A stretch of 64,000 bases of DNA from Chitinophaga arvensicola (GCF_900110835.1 NZ_FOJG01000001.1:879022-943021); one strand, 5' to 3'; counted from the first letter of the stretch, positions 46,883-55,151 are shown. Notes: generated by a model not told the origin, from the letters alone. A program made the numbers and translations.

Positions 46883-46997
46883 GAGGGATCGCCTCCAGCG
46901 ATTGTCTTTTTGCAGGATTAGACTGATGGAGATGATTGTACTGATTTTTCCTGCCGTTTGTTTTTATGATTTTGGGAGATAGAAAGCGGATATTTTC
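46883..46997 (+). repeat. Repeated 3'-UTR/terminator element, copy B
   Basis: It begins directly at the comB stop: GCGGAGGGATCGCC-TCCA-GCGAT hairpin, then TTGTCTTTTTGCAGGATTA, CTGATTTTTCCTGCCG and a TTTTTATGATTTTGGGAGA tail that ends near AAGCGGATATTTT. The tail is shared with copy C. It lies between convergent genes. Confidence 0.85.
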
Positions 46998-47029
46998 GCT
47001 GCTGTTTCCCAATTTTTTTTAGATGCTTT

Positions 47030-47593
47030 TTAAGCGGGCAGGTATTTATGAAGCATTTTACCGCTTTTGAAAGCAATGGAGTTTTCTAATTTTAATACTT
47101 TCCTTTCTTTAAAAATAGAAAGACCGCTTCCGATAGCAACGGGATTGCTGATAATGTAATATTCATCAACAAGGTTCTGGTTGATCAGTGAGGTGGCAAA
47201 ATCGGCGCCGCCGTATACCAGAATGTCTTTACCGGATTCTTCTTTCAATGCCTTTACTACCGTTGCCAGGTCTCCATTTTCCACTTCCAGGTTCCTGCCG
47301 GCAATCGCTGTTTGTGTACGGCTGAAAACAATCTTGCGCATACTTACGATTTGTTTCGCCAAAGGATATGTAGGGTTTTCAGGAAGATTGTCGGCCGTAT
47401 TTTCCCAGTGCTTAATGAAACTTTGGGTCATTTTGCGTCCCAGTAAAATAGTATCGCTGCTGTTGGCAAGATCCAGTATTTTCTGAAAGCCAACTTCATC
47501 CGGGCCGGCCAGCCATACCCAGTCCTGCTCGCCGTTGGGGCCTGCAACAAAGCCATCAAGGGTCATCTGCATCTGTAATTTCAATTTTCTCAT
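47030..47593 (-). CDS. Dihydrofolate reductase family protein (RibD C-terminal type)
   Basis: A 187-residue reductase-like protein from the ATG at 47593 (13 codons of upstream frame carry no family sequence). Blocks are MQMTLDGFVAGPNGEQDW, TILLGRKMTQSFIKHWEN, KIVFSRTQTAIAGRNLEV, DILVYGGADFATSLINQNLV and a final YYIISNPVAIGSGLSIF. This is the NADPH-binding RibD/DHFR-like fold common as a stand-alone gene in Bacteroidota. It is not the folate enzyme FolA. Substrate unknown. Confidence 0.85.
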   Translation of the reverse strand: MRKLKLQMQMTLDGFVAGPNGEQDWVWLAGPDEVGFQKILDLANSSDTILLGRKMTQSFIKHWENTADNLPENPTYPLAKQIVSMRKIVFSRTQTAIAGRNLEVENGDLATVVKALKEESGKDILVYGGADFATSLINQNLVDEYYIISNPVAIGSGLSIFKERKVLKLENSIAFKSGKMLHKYLPA

Positions 47594-47902
47594 AGAAGCT
47601 GTTTTTAAATGTGGTAGCGTTTTTTCTATCACAAATATCCGCAGGTTACTTAAGATTGGGAGGGTATAATCACGACAATCCGGAGGTGATTTGTGACATT
47701 ATTGCAAAACAGGATGAAAAACTAGTTGGCTTCTATGGCGGTGCATAGGAAGTACCTGACCATAGCCACAAAAATTATTACACAGTATAAAAAAATATAC
47801 GCGCTTCCATCTCCCCAAATCATAAAAACAAGCGGCAGGAAAAATCAGCATAATCATCTTCATCAGCCTAATCCTGCAAAAAGACAAAGGCCGAAGGCCT
47901 TC
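47594..47902. other. 309-bp intergenic region containing repeat copy C
   Basis: The right 110 bp are the repeated element. The left part is an ordinary upstream region of the reductase gene; I see no clear TAnnTTTG match and no ORF of its own. A 62-codon frame across it is a translation of the repeat. Confidence 0.5.
47793..47902 (-). repeat. Repeated 3'-UTR/terminator element, copy C
   Basis: Starting at the AraC stop on the minus strand: GAAGGCC-TTC-GGCCTT hairpin, TTGTCTTTTTGCAGGATTA, CTGATTTTTCCTGCCG, TTTTTATGATTTGGGGAGA and an AAGCGCGTATATTTT end. The hairpin sequence differs from copies A and B but keeps its pairing. Confidence 0.85.
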
Positions 47903-48796
47903 CTACCCTTTCGATGCAAGCTCCCGGAATTGCTGTGGTGCTATGCCTACATTCTTCTTAAAAAAGCGGTTAAAATAGGCGGGATCTTCAAACCCAATCT
48001 GGTAGCCTATTTCCTTGATGCTAAGCTTATCAGCGAAGAGCAACCGCCGCGCTTCCAGTAGTATCCGTTCTTTTATCAGCGTGCCGGCGGTTTTACCGGT
48101 GAATTGTTGAACGAGGGCATTGAGTTGCCGGGGTGTAATGTGTAATAATGCAGCGTAGTCCTGTACCTCATGATGTTTCACAAAATGTTGATGCAACAAC
48201 TGTTTGAAGGCAAGTAGTTGCGACTGCCGCGCACCGGGTTGCAGATGGGATTCCTGCAATTGTTGTTTGCGGATACGCAGGATTTCCATGAGAATCACCC
48301 GGATGTAGGAAAACAGGATTTCCCCACTCCCACTGGCGGCACTGTCGTATTCTTCCAGTGCCAGTTGTATCAACGATTGCAGACGGTTAAAGGCGGCCGG
48401 TTCCAGATGAATAACCGGGTAGGACTGCAGGTTGTCGAACAGGAAGTGTGCGTATAGCTGCCGGTCCGGATCATTGCCACTACTAAAGAAGGACGGATTA
48501 AATTTTAGGGAGTAGCCATTGCTGCCCTGGTGGCGCTGCAATTCATGAACCTGTTCGGGCGACAGCAGGAATACTGCCGGCCCATTGAACGGGTAAGTGT
48601 TGAAATCAATATGATGAATGCCCTCTCCTTCCTCGATCAGTGTGATTTCGTAATAGTCATGCCGGTGAGGATATTGCCGGGGCATGATTTTTCCTTTATC
48701 ATTCACACTGGCTACCAGTACATCCGGCAATTGCTGCGGTACCTTTGCAGTAACGCCGTCGGATATACGGTGAGAAGGAATGTGTTTAGGTTGCAT
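47903..48796 (-). CDS. AraC family transcriptional regulator
   Basis: A 297-residue regulator with an N-terminal cupin (MPRQYPHRHDYYEITLIEEG, FLLSPEQVHELQRHQGSNGY) and a C-terminal double HTH (LLHITPRQLNALVQQFTGKT and IKEIGYQIGFEDPAYFNRFF). The ATG at 48796 is the first good start, but the -7 motif TACATTTG (48800-48807) lies only 3 bp upstream, so the message would be leaderless or start within the gene. It is divergent from the MBL-fold gene, which it may control. Confidence 0.9.
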   Translation of the reverse strand: MQPKHIPSHRISDGVTAKVPQQLPDVLVASVNDKGKIMPRQYPHRHDYYEITLIEEGEGIHHIDFNTYPFNGPAVFLLSPEQVHELQRHQGSNGYSLKFNPSFFSSGNDPDRQLYAHFLFDNLQSYPVIHLEPAAFNRLQSLIQLALEEYDSAASGSGEILFSYIRVILMEILRIRKQQLQESHLQPGARQSQLLAFKQLLHQHFVKHHEVQDYAALLHITPRQLNALVQQFTGKTAGTLIKERILLEARRLLFADKLSIKEIGYQIGFEDPAYFNRFFKKNVGIAPQQFRELASKG

Positions 48797-48799
48797 GTC

Positions 48800-48861
48800 C
48801 AAATGTACAAGAAATAGGGTTGAATATCCATTGAGGCGGTCAGGCGGGTGGACTAGTTTTG
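48800..48861. promoter_or_regulatory. Divergent promoters of the AraC and MBL-fold genes
   Basis: On the minus strand TACATTTG at 48800-48807 serves the AraC gene. On the plus strand TTG at 48831-48833 and TAGTTTTG at 48854-48861 (20-nt gap) serve the MBL gene, 20 bp before its ATG. The two promoters lie back to back within about 60 bp. Confidence 0.6.
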
Positions 48862-48880
48862 TGGTCATAAATAACAGTAT

Positions 48881-49789
48881 ATGTCTACAGATACTACCCG
48901 GAGAAACTGGATAAAGCAGAGCAGTCTTGCGTTGATGGCCTTACCCGCTTTGGCCGGAAATGCCTATATTTTACCTGGCAAAAAAGATGTTGTTATGACC
49001 CACTATCTCTGCACCACCTGCGGGGTGCAATATGAAGCTTCCGAAAAAGCGCCGGCGCATTGCCCTATCTGTGAAGATGAGCGCCAATACGTGAATCCGG
49101 GCGGCCAGAGCTGGACTACCCTGGAACAGGTGCAGAAAACACATAAGAATATCATAGAACTGGTGGCGCCGGATCTGTATGCTATCTATACCACCCCGGA
49201 TTTTGCGATCGGGCAGCGGGCGCATTTGCTGATCACTCCTTCGGGAAATATCCTGTGGGACTGCATTGCTAACCTGGACGCCTCTACGATTAATATTATC
49301 CAGCGGCTAGGAGGAATCAAGGCGATTGCCCTCTCCCATCCGCATTATTTTTCCACGATTGTTGAGTGGAGTCATGCCTTTGGTGAAGTGCCGGTATATG
49401 TGCACGAGGCAGATGCACAGTGGCTGCAACGCCGGGACCCGGTAATTAAATTATGGTCCGGGAAGGAACTGCCGCTATGGGATGGTATTAAGCTGGTGCT
49501 GTGTGGTGGCCACTTTGCGGGTGGCAATGTGTTGTATTCCCCGGCGGGTAAAGGATCTTTACTGGTGGGCGATGTGATCCAGGTATCTTCCGACCGGAAA
49601 ACGGTATCGGTGATGTACAGTTACCCCAATAATATTCCGTTGTCGGCAAGAGAAATTGATACCCTGCATGCGGCGGTAAAACCATTACAATACGATGCGA
49701 TGTATGGTGCTTTTGGAAAATATATCAAAACCGGTGCGAGGGAAGCAGTAGATTTTTCACTGGAAAGGTACCGGAATCGTATCCGATAA
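48881..49789 (+). CDS. MBL-fold protein with N-terminal rubredoxin-like zinc ribbon
   Basis: A 302-residue protein. It opens with a possible Tat-like signal (TRRNWIKQSSLALMALPALA), followed by a zinc ribbon (YLCTTCGVQYE and CPICEDER: CxxC-CxxC) and a metallo-beta-lactamase-like domain. The MBL metal motif is unusual: SHPHYFSTIVEW has HxH but lacks the DH of HxHxDH, while LCGGHFAGG and LVGDVIQ keep the later His and Asp. Only one metal site may form. It is divergent from an AraC regulator. Function unknown. Confidence 0.8.
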   Translation: MSTDTTRRNWIKQSSLALMALPALAGNAYILPGKKDVVMTHYLCTTCGVQYEASEKAPAHCPICEDERQYVNPGGQSWTTLEQVQKTHKNIIELVAPDLYAIYTTPDFAIGQRAHLLITPSGNILWDCIANLDASTINIIQRLGGIKAIALSHPHYFSTIVEWSHAFGEVPVYVHEADAQWLQRRDPVIKLWSGKELPLWDGIKLVLCGGHFAGGNVLYSPAGKGSLLVGDVIQVSSDRKTVSVMYSYPNNIPLSAREIDTLHAAVKPLQYDAMYGAFGKYIKTGAREAVDFSLERYRNRIR

Positions 49790-49920
49790 ACAATTGATAA
49801 ACAGGCATCTATATTTGAAAAAAAATAAGTTGAAAAATTGGGCCTACTCCGCCATGGCAAAAGGGAGCCGGTTAATGGCTTGTTAATGGGTGGCCTGCGG
49901 GTTATTAGAAATTTTCTGCT

Positions 49921-49928
49921 TACTTTTG
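49921..49928 (+). promoter_or_regulatory. -7 promoter element of the SNF2 gene
   Basis: TACTTTTG matches the consensus. It lies 87 bp before the chosen ATG at 50015. Confidence 0.55.
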
Positions 49929-50014
49929 TGGATTGCCTTTTTATCAGCTGTTAAGTTTTTTTGATATATCTATTAACCCTTTTGCTGATAATAAAAGCGG
50001 GCAACAACGTTAGT

Positions 50015-53000
50015 ATGTCGCTACCCCATTTGCTAAAATATGTTTACAACAACGGCACTGATGAAGTGATCCGCAGGGGGAAGCGTATTTTTTCGGCCGG
50101 GGGCGTTGAACTCATCGAGGCAGACCCGGTGCTGAAAACAGCTACCTTCCGCGTTAAGAGCGACACACATGCCAATTATTACCGTGTTTCCATCAACAAG
50201 TATGGAGAAACAACCGGTATGTCCATCCGGTGTCAATGTCCTTACAATTTGGGAGACATCTGCCGGCACGAAGCCGCTGCACTGTTCCAGCTCCAGGAAA
50301 TGCTGGATAAGAATCATTTCGAGAGCTTCGACACACAGTTTGATCAGCAACATACGCTGATTAAAATGAAGTCTATCGATATCAAATCCATTAAACTGCT
50401 TACTTCCGGAGCCATACTGGCCGAAGCAGAAGAAATTGCCAAAAAACATCCCGCTAAAATCAACCTGGCGAAAGATGAAAAGGTAGAAGCCCTGCTAAAG
50501 CTGAATGGAGAAGAGTTTCCGCTGATCATTCAACGGAATGAAGAACGGTTTTTTGACACGCATTGTACCTGCGACGAAACAGAACACGCGCTGTGTGTCC
50601 ATAAAACCGCCCTGTTCCTGCAACTCCTGCAGAAAAACGGACCGTTTTATTTCGATACCCTCCGCAACTGGGACAAGGAAAAGAATAAGCTGCTCTCCTT
50701 ATACGGCTATTCCCTTTCCGATGACCTGGACGGTAAGTTTGCCTTTTCCTATATGGACGGCAAACCATTTTTACGTGTACTGGACCCTACCATCAAACGG
50801 GTAGATGGCGCTGCTGCAGGCCGGCAGCCGGTTACGGCTCCCCCGCCTCCGGAAGAAACCATCACCATTACACAACGACTCGCAGCAGTATTCAATGCCA
50901 ACGAATCGTTATACCCTTATTTTAAAATAGAACTGGTCAGCGGCGAAATCAACGAGGAACAGAATGCCTTCGTTTCCCTCGCCAGCAAACTGGATCTCAC
51001 CAAATATGTTGACTTCTACCAGTTCAAGGAAAAAGACCGGGAACTGATAGCGCCTATACGAAAATTGCAGGGCAGCGAAGTCAGCAAATTCCTCAGCAAA
51101 AATTCTCCGTTCGCCGGTATCTGGGAAAATATCACGCATGAAAATGCGGAGGAACTGCCCACCGAAACAAAAGAACTGATGCTGGAATACCTGCATCCCA
51201 AACTGGCCAAACTGTTCCCACAGCTGGCAGAGCACGGACTGGTATTCGAACTGCCCAACAGGCAGGCATTTAAAACAAAGAACCTGCAATTACTGCAGAT
51301 AGGCGCCGACAGGCTCAAACTGGTGATCAAAACCAATACCGGCGATACCCACGTAGAAATCAATTGCTATGTGAACATCGAAGGAGAACTGGTAAATGTG
51401 GCGGAGAATGAATGGGAAAGCCCGTTGTTATTCCTGCACAAACAAGTGATCTACCTGTTTGAAAGTCCGCAGGATGCCCTGCATGTAGAACTCTTCCGCC
51501 AGAATGGACAGTTGCGCGTTGCCAACAATGAATGGCCTACCTATCTGAAGGATTACCTGCTGCCGCTCAGCCGTCAGTATGATATCCAGTTCGACAGAGG
51601 CCTGCTGGCAGAACTGAAGGATGTAACGCCCGAACCACGCGTATTCCTGAAAGAACTAGGCGAAACCTTTATTATACAACCCGGCTTCGCTTACCGTGGC
51701 CAGGAAGTAGAGTGGAACGATGAGAGCAAGATCACTGTCCAGGAAGGCAATAAAGTGCTCATCATTCACCGGAATAAAGAAGCAGAGGAAGCCTTTGTTA
51801 ATAAACTCCGCACCTTACATACCAACTTCTCGCAACACGATAACCACAACTATTTTTATCTGCGTGCAAAAGAAGCGCTGAAAAATAACTGGTTCTTCCT
51901 GTTCTTCGATGCACTGAAGGAAATGAATGTGCGCGTATTCGGATTTGATTCCCTGCGCAATTTCAAATTCAGTTCGCATAAGCCGGTCACTAATTTACAG
52001 ATCAGTTCCGGCATCGACTGGTTCGACGCACAGATCGAAGTATTATACGGTGATCAGAAAGTAAGTATCAAGGATATTAAAAACGCGCTGGCCAACAAGC
52101 AGAACTATGTGCAGCTGGCAGACGGCTCCCTGGGCCTGCTGCCGGAAGAATGGCTGCGTAAATATTCCCTGCTCTTTAAAGTCGGTGAAGAAAAAGATAA
52201 AGGTCTTAAACTCAGCAAATATAACTTCAGTGTAATCGATGAACTCTACGAGTTTATTGATGATGAAGCAGTAGTACTGGAACTCGAACAAAAGCGCCGT
52301 AAGCTGCTCCAGTTCGATGAGATCCGCAATATTGCGCTGCCGGAAAACCTGCAGGCAACCCTGCGCCCGTACCAGGAAAGTGGCTTCCAGTGGCTCAACT
52401 ACCTGGATGACATCAAATGGGGCGGTATCCTGGCGGATGACATGGGGTTGGGTAAAACCATCCAGGCCCTCACCTTCCTCCAGTATTACAAGAATAAGAA
52501 CGGTGGTAAAACCATGGCGTTGATAGTTTGTCCTACCACGCTGATTTACAACTGGGAAAATGAAATCAGGAAATTCACACCGGATATCAAACATCATATC
52601 CACCACGGTCCTGCGCGATTAAAATCGTCGGAGGAACTGGGGAAATTTGATGCCATCATTACCACTTACGGTACGCTTCGCAGTGATATTCAACTGCTGA
52701 TGAAACTGGAGTTTGACTATGTCATACTGGATGAATCACAGGCGATCAAGAATCCGCAATCGAAAGTGACCAAAGCCGCACAGCTCTTGCAAACAAAGAA
52801 CAGGCTGGCATTGAGTGGTACGCCGATGCAGAATAATACCTTCGATATTTATGCACAGATGAACTTCCTGAACCCGGGAATGCTTGGTAGCGTTGACTTT
52901 TTCCGTAACGAATTTGCAACGCCGATCGATAAATTTCAGGATGAAGAAAGAAAAGAACACCTGCGTAAACTGATCTATCCGTTTATCCTTCGCCGTACCA

Positions 53001-53752
53001 AAGAACAGGTGGCGAAAGACTTACCGGAAAAAATTGAAACGGTGATCTTCTGCGAAATGGATGCGGAACAACGGCATATCTATGATGCCTACCGTAATAC
53101 TTACCGCTCCAAGATCCTCGGTGTTATTGAAGATCAGGGTATGGAACGTTCCCAGCTCACTATTCTGCAAGGCCTGATGAAGCTGCGTCAGATCTGTGAT
53201 TCACCAGCCATCCTGAATGATACGGAACAGTATCCCAACCATTCTGTAAAGCTGCATGAGCTGACCCGTGAGATCTCTGAAAATATCGGCAACCACAAAG
53301 TGCTGATCTTCTCCCAGTTCCTCGGTATGCTCGGCCTGATCCGCGACCGGATGCAACACCTGAAAATTCCTTACGAATATTTCGATGGTAGCACGTCCAC
53401 CGTAGATCGTGAAAAAGCTATCCAGAACTTCCAGCACAACGATGAGTGCCGCGTGTTCCTCATTTCACTGAAAGCCGGTGGTGTGGGTCTGAACCTTACC
53501 GCAGCCGATTACGTGTACATCGTGGATCCATGGTGGAACCCGGCTGTAGAGCAACAGGCGATTGACCGTACTCACCGTATCGGGCAAACGAAAAACATCT
53601 TTGCTTACCGCATGATCTGTAAAGACACGGTGGAAGAAAAGATCCTGCAGTTGCAGGAACGAAAGAAATCGCTGGTGAAAGAGATTATTTCGGATGATAG
53701 TGGCTTTGTGAAGAAGCTGACGAAAGAAGATGTATTGTACTTGTTTAGTTAG
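50015..53752 (+). CDS. SWIM zinc-finger SNF2/RapA-type helicase-like ATPase
   Basis: A 1245-residue Swi2/Snf2 protein from the ATG at 50015. Two SWIM-type CxC...CxH fingers are visible: CQCPYNLGDICRH near residue 80 and CTCDETEHALCVH near residue 180. A long middle region follows. The C-terminal half carries the ATPase motor: DDMGLGKTIQALTF (Walker A), LDESQAIKNPQS (DExx box), SGTPMQNN and the motif V/VI pair SLKAGGVGLNLTAADYVYIV and QQAIDRTHRIGQTK. It is a DNA translocase expected to remodel protein-DNA complexes. The stop is 38 bp before the mntA start, so read-through is possible. Confidence 0.94.
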   Translation: MSLPHLLKYVYNNGTDEVIRRGKRIFSAGGVELIEADPVLKTATFRVKSDTHANYYRVSINKYGETTGMSIRCQCPYNLGDICRHEAAALFQLQEMLDKNHFESFDTQFDQQHTLIKMKSIDIKSIKLLTSGAILAEAEEIAKKHPAKINLAKDEKVEALLKLNGEEFPLIIQRNEERFFDTHCTCDETEHALCVHKTALFLQLLQKNGPFYFDTLRNWDKEKNKLLSLYGYSLSDDLDGKFAFSYMDGKPFLRVLDPTIKRVDGAAAGRQPVTAPPPPEETITITQRLAAVFNANESLYPYFKIELVSGEINEEQNAFVSLASKLDLTKYVDFYQFKEKDRELIAPIRKLQGSEVSKFLSKNSPFAGIWENITHENAEELPTETKELMLEYLHPKLAKLFPQLAEHGLVFELPNRQAFKTKNLQLLQIGADRLKLVIKTNTGDTHVEINCYVNIEGELVNVAENEWESPLLFLHKQVIYLFESPQDALHVELFRQNGQLRVANNEWPTYLKDYLLPLSRQYDIQFDRGLLAELKDVTPEPRVFLKELGETFIIQPGFAYRGQEVEWNDESKITVQEGNKVLIIHRNKEAEEAFVNKLRTLHTNFSQHDNHNYFYLRAKEALKNNWFFLFFDALKEMNVRVFGFDSLRNFKFSSHKPVTNLQISSGIDWFDAQIEVLYGDQKVSIKDIKNALANKQNYVQLADGSLGLLPEEWLRKYSLLFKVGEEKDKGLKLSKYNFSVIDELYEFIDDEAVVLELEQKRRKLLQFDEIRNIALPENLQATLRPYQESGFQWLNYLDDIKWGGILADDMGLGKTIQALTFLQYYKNKNGGKTMALIVCPTTLIYNWENEIRKFTPDIKHHIHHGPARLKSSEELGKFDAIITTYGTLRSDIQLLMKLEFDYVILDESQAIKNPQSKVTKAAQLLQTKNRLALSGTPMQNNTFDIYAQMNFLNPGMLGSVDFFRNEFATPIDKFQDEERKEHLRKLIYPFILRRTKEQVAKDLPEKIETVIFCEMDAEQRHIYDAYRNTYRSKILGVIEDQGMERSQLTILQGLMKLRQICDSPAILNDTEQYPNHSVKLHELTREISENIGNHKVLIFSQFLGMLGLIRDRMQHLKIPYEYFDGSTSTVDREKAIQNFQHNDECRVFLISLKAGGVGLNLTAADYVYIVDPWWNPAVEQQAIDRTHRIGQTKNIFAYRMICKDTVEEKILQLQERKKSLVKEIISDDSGFVKKLTKEDVLYLFS

Positions 53753-53790
53753 TTGTTGTTGACTTTCTTATTATGATTTAAATTAGAGGA

Positions 53791-54084
53791 ATGACACTTT
53801 CGCAAAACGATATAAAAATAATTCAGCAATACTTCTCAGATAAACCTGTGAAGAAAGCCTTTATTTTTGGATCACATGCGAGAGGCACAGCCGATGATCA
53901 AAGCGACATAGATATATTGGTAGAATTGGATTATACTAAATATATAGGTCTGGGTTTTGTTACAATGCAGCAAGATCTTGAAGATAAGTTGCACAAGAAG
54001 GTAGATCTGATTTCAGAAAAAGCTGTTTCAAAATATATTTTACCCTTTATTAAATCAGACAAACAATTGATTTATGAAAGGTAA
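53791..54084 (+). CDS. mntA: MntA-type nucleotidyltransferase antitoxin
   Basis: A 97-residue minimal nucleotidyltransferase. GSHARGTADDQSDIDILVE carries the GSx(n)DxD catalytic motif. In MntA/HepT systems this enzyme adds AMP to a tyrosine of HepT and neutralises it. The hepT frame overlaps its last codons, which is the usual toxin-antitoxin layout. Confidence 0.9.
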   Translation: MTLSQNDIKIIQQYFSDKPVKKAFIFGSHARGTADDQSDIDILVELDYTKYIGLGFVTMQQDLEDKLHKKVDLISEKAVSKYILPFIKSDKQLIYER

Positions 54085-54421
54085 GATGGGTGATAAGCAA
54101 CGATTACAGCATATTGCTGATGCAATACTAGAAATTGAAACTTATACCACAGGTAAATCACTTGCTGATTTCATTGAAAATTCTATGATGCGTTTTGCTT
54201 CGGTAAAGCAAATTGAGATTATAGGTGAAGCTGCTAACTTGTTAACACCTGAGTTAAAAGAACTTCATACCGATGTTGCGTGGAGGCAGATCATTGGACT
54301 CAGGCATATCCTTGTACATGAGTATTTTGGAATAGATGCAGAGTTGATCTGGCAGATTGTTGAAAGTGATATTCCTGTTCTAAAGGAAAGGATTGAAGAG
54401 ATATTAAATAACCTGGAATAA
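54074..54421 (+). CDS. hepT: HepT-like ribonuclease toxin (DUF86)
   Basis: A 115-residue all-helical HEPN protein. RHILVHEYF (residues 77-85) contains the exact RX4HXY motif: the Arg and His catalyse RNA cleavage and the Tyr is the target of MntA AMPylation. An ATG at 54086, just after the mntA stop, is an alternative start that removes four residues. The GC-poor codon use of the pair differs from the neighbouring genes and suggests transfer. A palindromic terminator follows. Confidence 0.9.
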   Translation: MKGKMGDKQRLQHIADAILEIETYTTGKSLADFIENSMMRFASVKQIEIIGEAANLLTPELKELHTDVAWRQIIGLRHILVHEYFGIDAELIWQIVESDIPVLKERIEEILNNLE

Positions 54422-54437
54422 TAGTAAGTTTATTAGT

Positions 54438-54475
54438 GGGATGTTTTGCAAGCTTGCAAAACATCCCTTTTTTTT
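54438..54475 (+). terminator. Palindromic terminator after hepT
   Basis: GGGATGTTTTGCAAG is followed at once by its exact complement (54438-54467), then eight T. Confidence 0.92.
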
Positions 54476-54513
54476 GCCCTCCACTTTCACCTAAACAACG
54501 CCCCCTACTCTTT

Positions 54514-54543
54514 CATTTCTGCACACACCCTACCATTTCTGCA
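54514..54543 (+). promoter_or_regulatory. Phased direct repeats, candidate activator sites
   Basis: CATTTCTGCA at 54514-54523 and 54534-54543, exactly 20 bp apart (two helical turns). They lie ~100-130 bp upstream of the sigma-54-like promoter, where enhancer-binding proteins usually bind. Confidence 0.45.
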
Positions 54544-54644
54544 TGGTTTTCCCTTCGCTCATTTTCTTCCTATCTCCCTGTATTGTAATTTAAATAACTG
54601 ATTAATAAATAGTTAGGTAGTAATTGCCCGCCGCAAAAGAACGC

Positions 54645-54660
54645 TGGCACTCCGCTGGCA
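54645..54660 (+). promoter_or_regulatory. Candidate sigma-54 promoter of the kdp operon
   Basis: TGGCAC-N5-TGGCA fits the -24/-12 consensus TGGCACG-N4-TTGCW with two mismatches and the correct GG-to-GC spacing of 12. Transcription would begin about 22 bp before the ATG at 54693. Confidence 0.55.
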
Positions 54661-54692
54661 TTACCCTATTTGTATCAAAACAATTGATCCAT

Positions 54693-55037
54693 ATGCTACC
54701 TGACTCAAAAATCTCTCAACTGATTGGTTTACAGATTCCGGGATTAACATTTCCCGCTGAGCAACAACAACCTGCCAAAGGCAGCATCAGTAAAGTGATC
54801 CACACTTTTGCCGATTATACCGGCCGTATGATCAGGAATGAACAACTTCACGAGGTGAAACGTTGTTTCAATGTGGCCGCTGTATTGTATCATAATGGAA
54901 GCAGTGCCTTACGTAACGCTATCGAAAGCGCATTTATGTATACCCTGTCTCCCCTGCTCTGCGGAAAGCATAAGGAACTACTTCCCTTGTCTTTGAAAAA
55001 CGTAAGGATTCAGCATTTACAAACTATAGCACTTTAA
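54693..55037 (+). CDS. Small protein at the head of the kdp operon, unrecognised
   Basis: A 114-residue, probably cytoplasmic, mostly helical protein from the ATG at 54693. The longer frame would run through the promoter. Visible stretches are QLIGLQIPGLTFPAEQQQ, ISKVIHTFADYTGRMIRNEQ, VKRCFNVAAVLYHNGSSALR and AIESAFMYTLSPLLCGKHKE. It resembles small proteins that accompany kdp genes in related bacteria (DUF7674 by recollection), but I cannot confirm this. It lies 10 bp before the next small gene. Confidence 0.7.
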   Translation: MLPDSKISQLIGLQIPGLTFPAEQQQPAKGSISKVIHTFADYTGRMIRNEQLHEVKRCFNVAAVLYHNGSSALRNAIESAFMYTLSPLLCGKHKELLPLSLKNVRIQHLQTIAL

Positions 55038-55047
55038 AACCTCTTTT

Positions 55048-55134
55048 ATGATCATGACTATTCTTCTGGTGCTCGCAGGACTGGCCTGCTTCGCCTTATT
55101 CTTCAAATCGGTGGACTATTTCGAAAAGATCTAA
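55048..55134 (+). CDS. 28-residue membrane peptide
   Basis: A short ORF of 28 residues: MTILLVLAGLACFALFFKSV then DYFEKI. One membrane helix with an aromatic C-terminal tail, in the position and style of a KdpF-like peptide. It lies between the small kdp-operon gene and the canonical kdpF. It may assist pump assembly or be an additional F subunit (inference). Confidence 0.65.
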   Translation: MIMTILLVLAGLACFALFFKSVDYFEKI

Positions 55135-55151
55135 CTAAAACACCTGTAATT

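Noticed and set aside
47699..47887. 62-codon minus-strand frame in the araC downstream gap
   Set aside because: It is a translation of repeat copy C; the same residues would arise from copy B.
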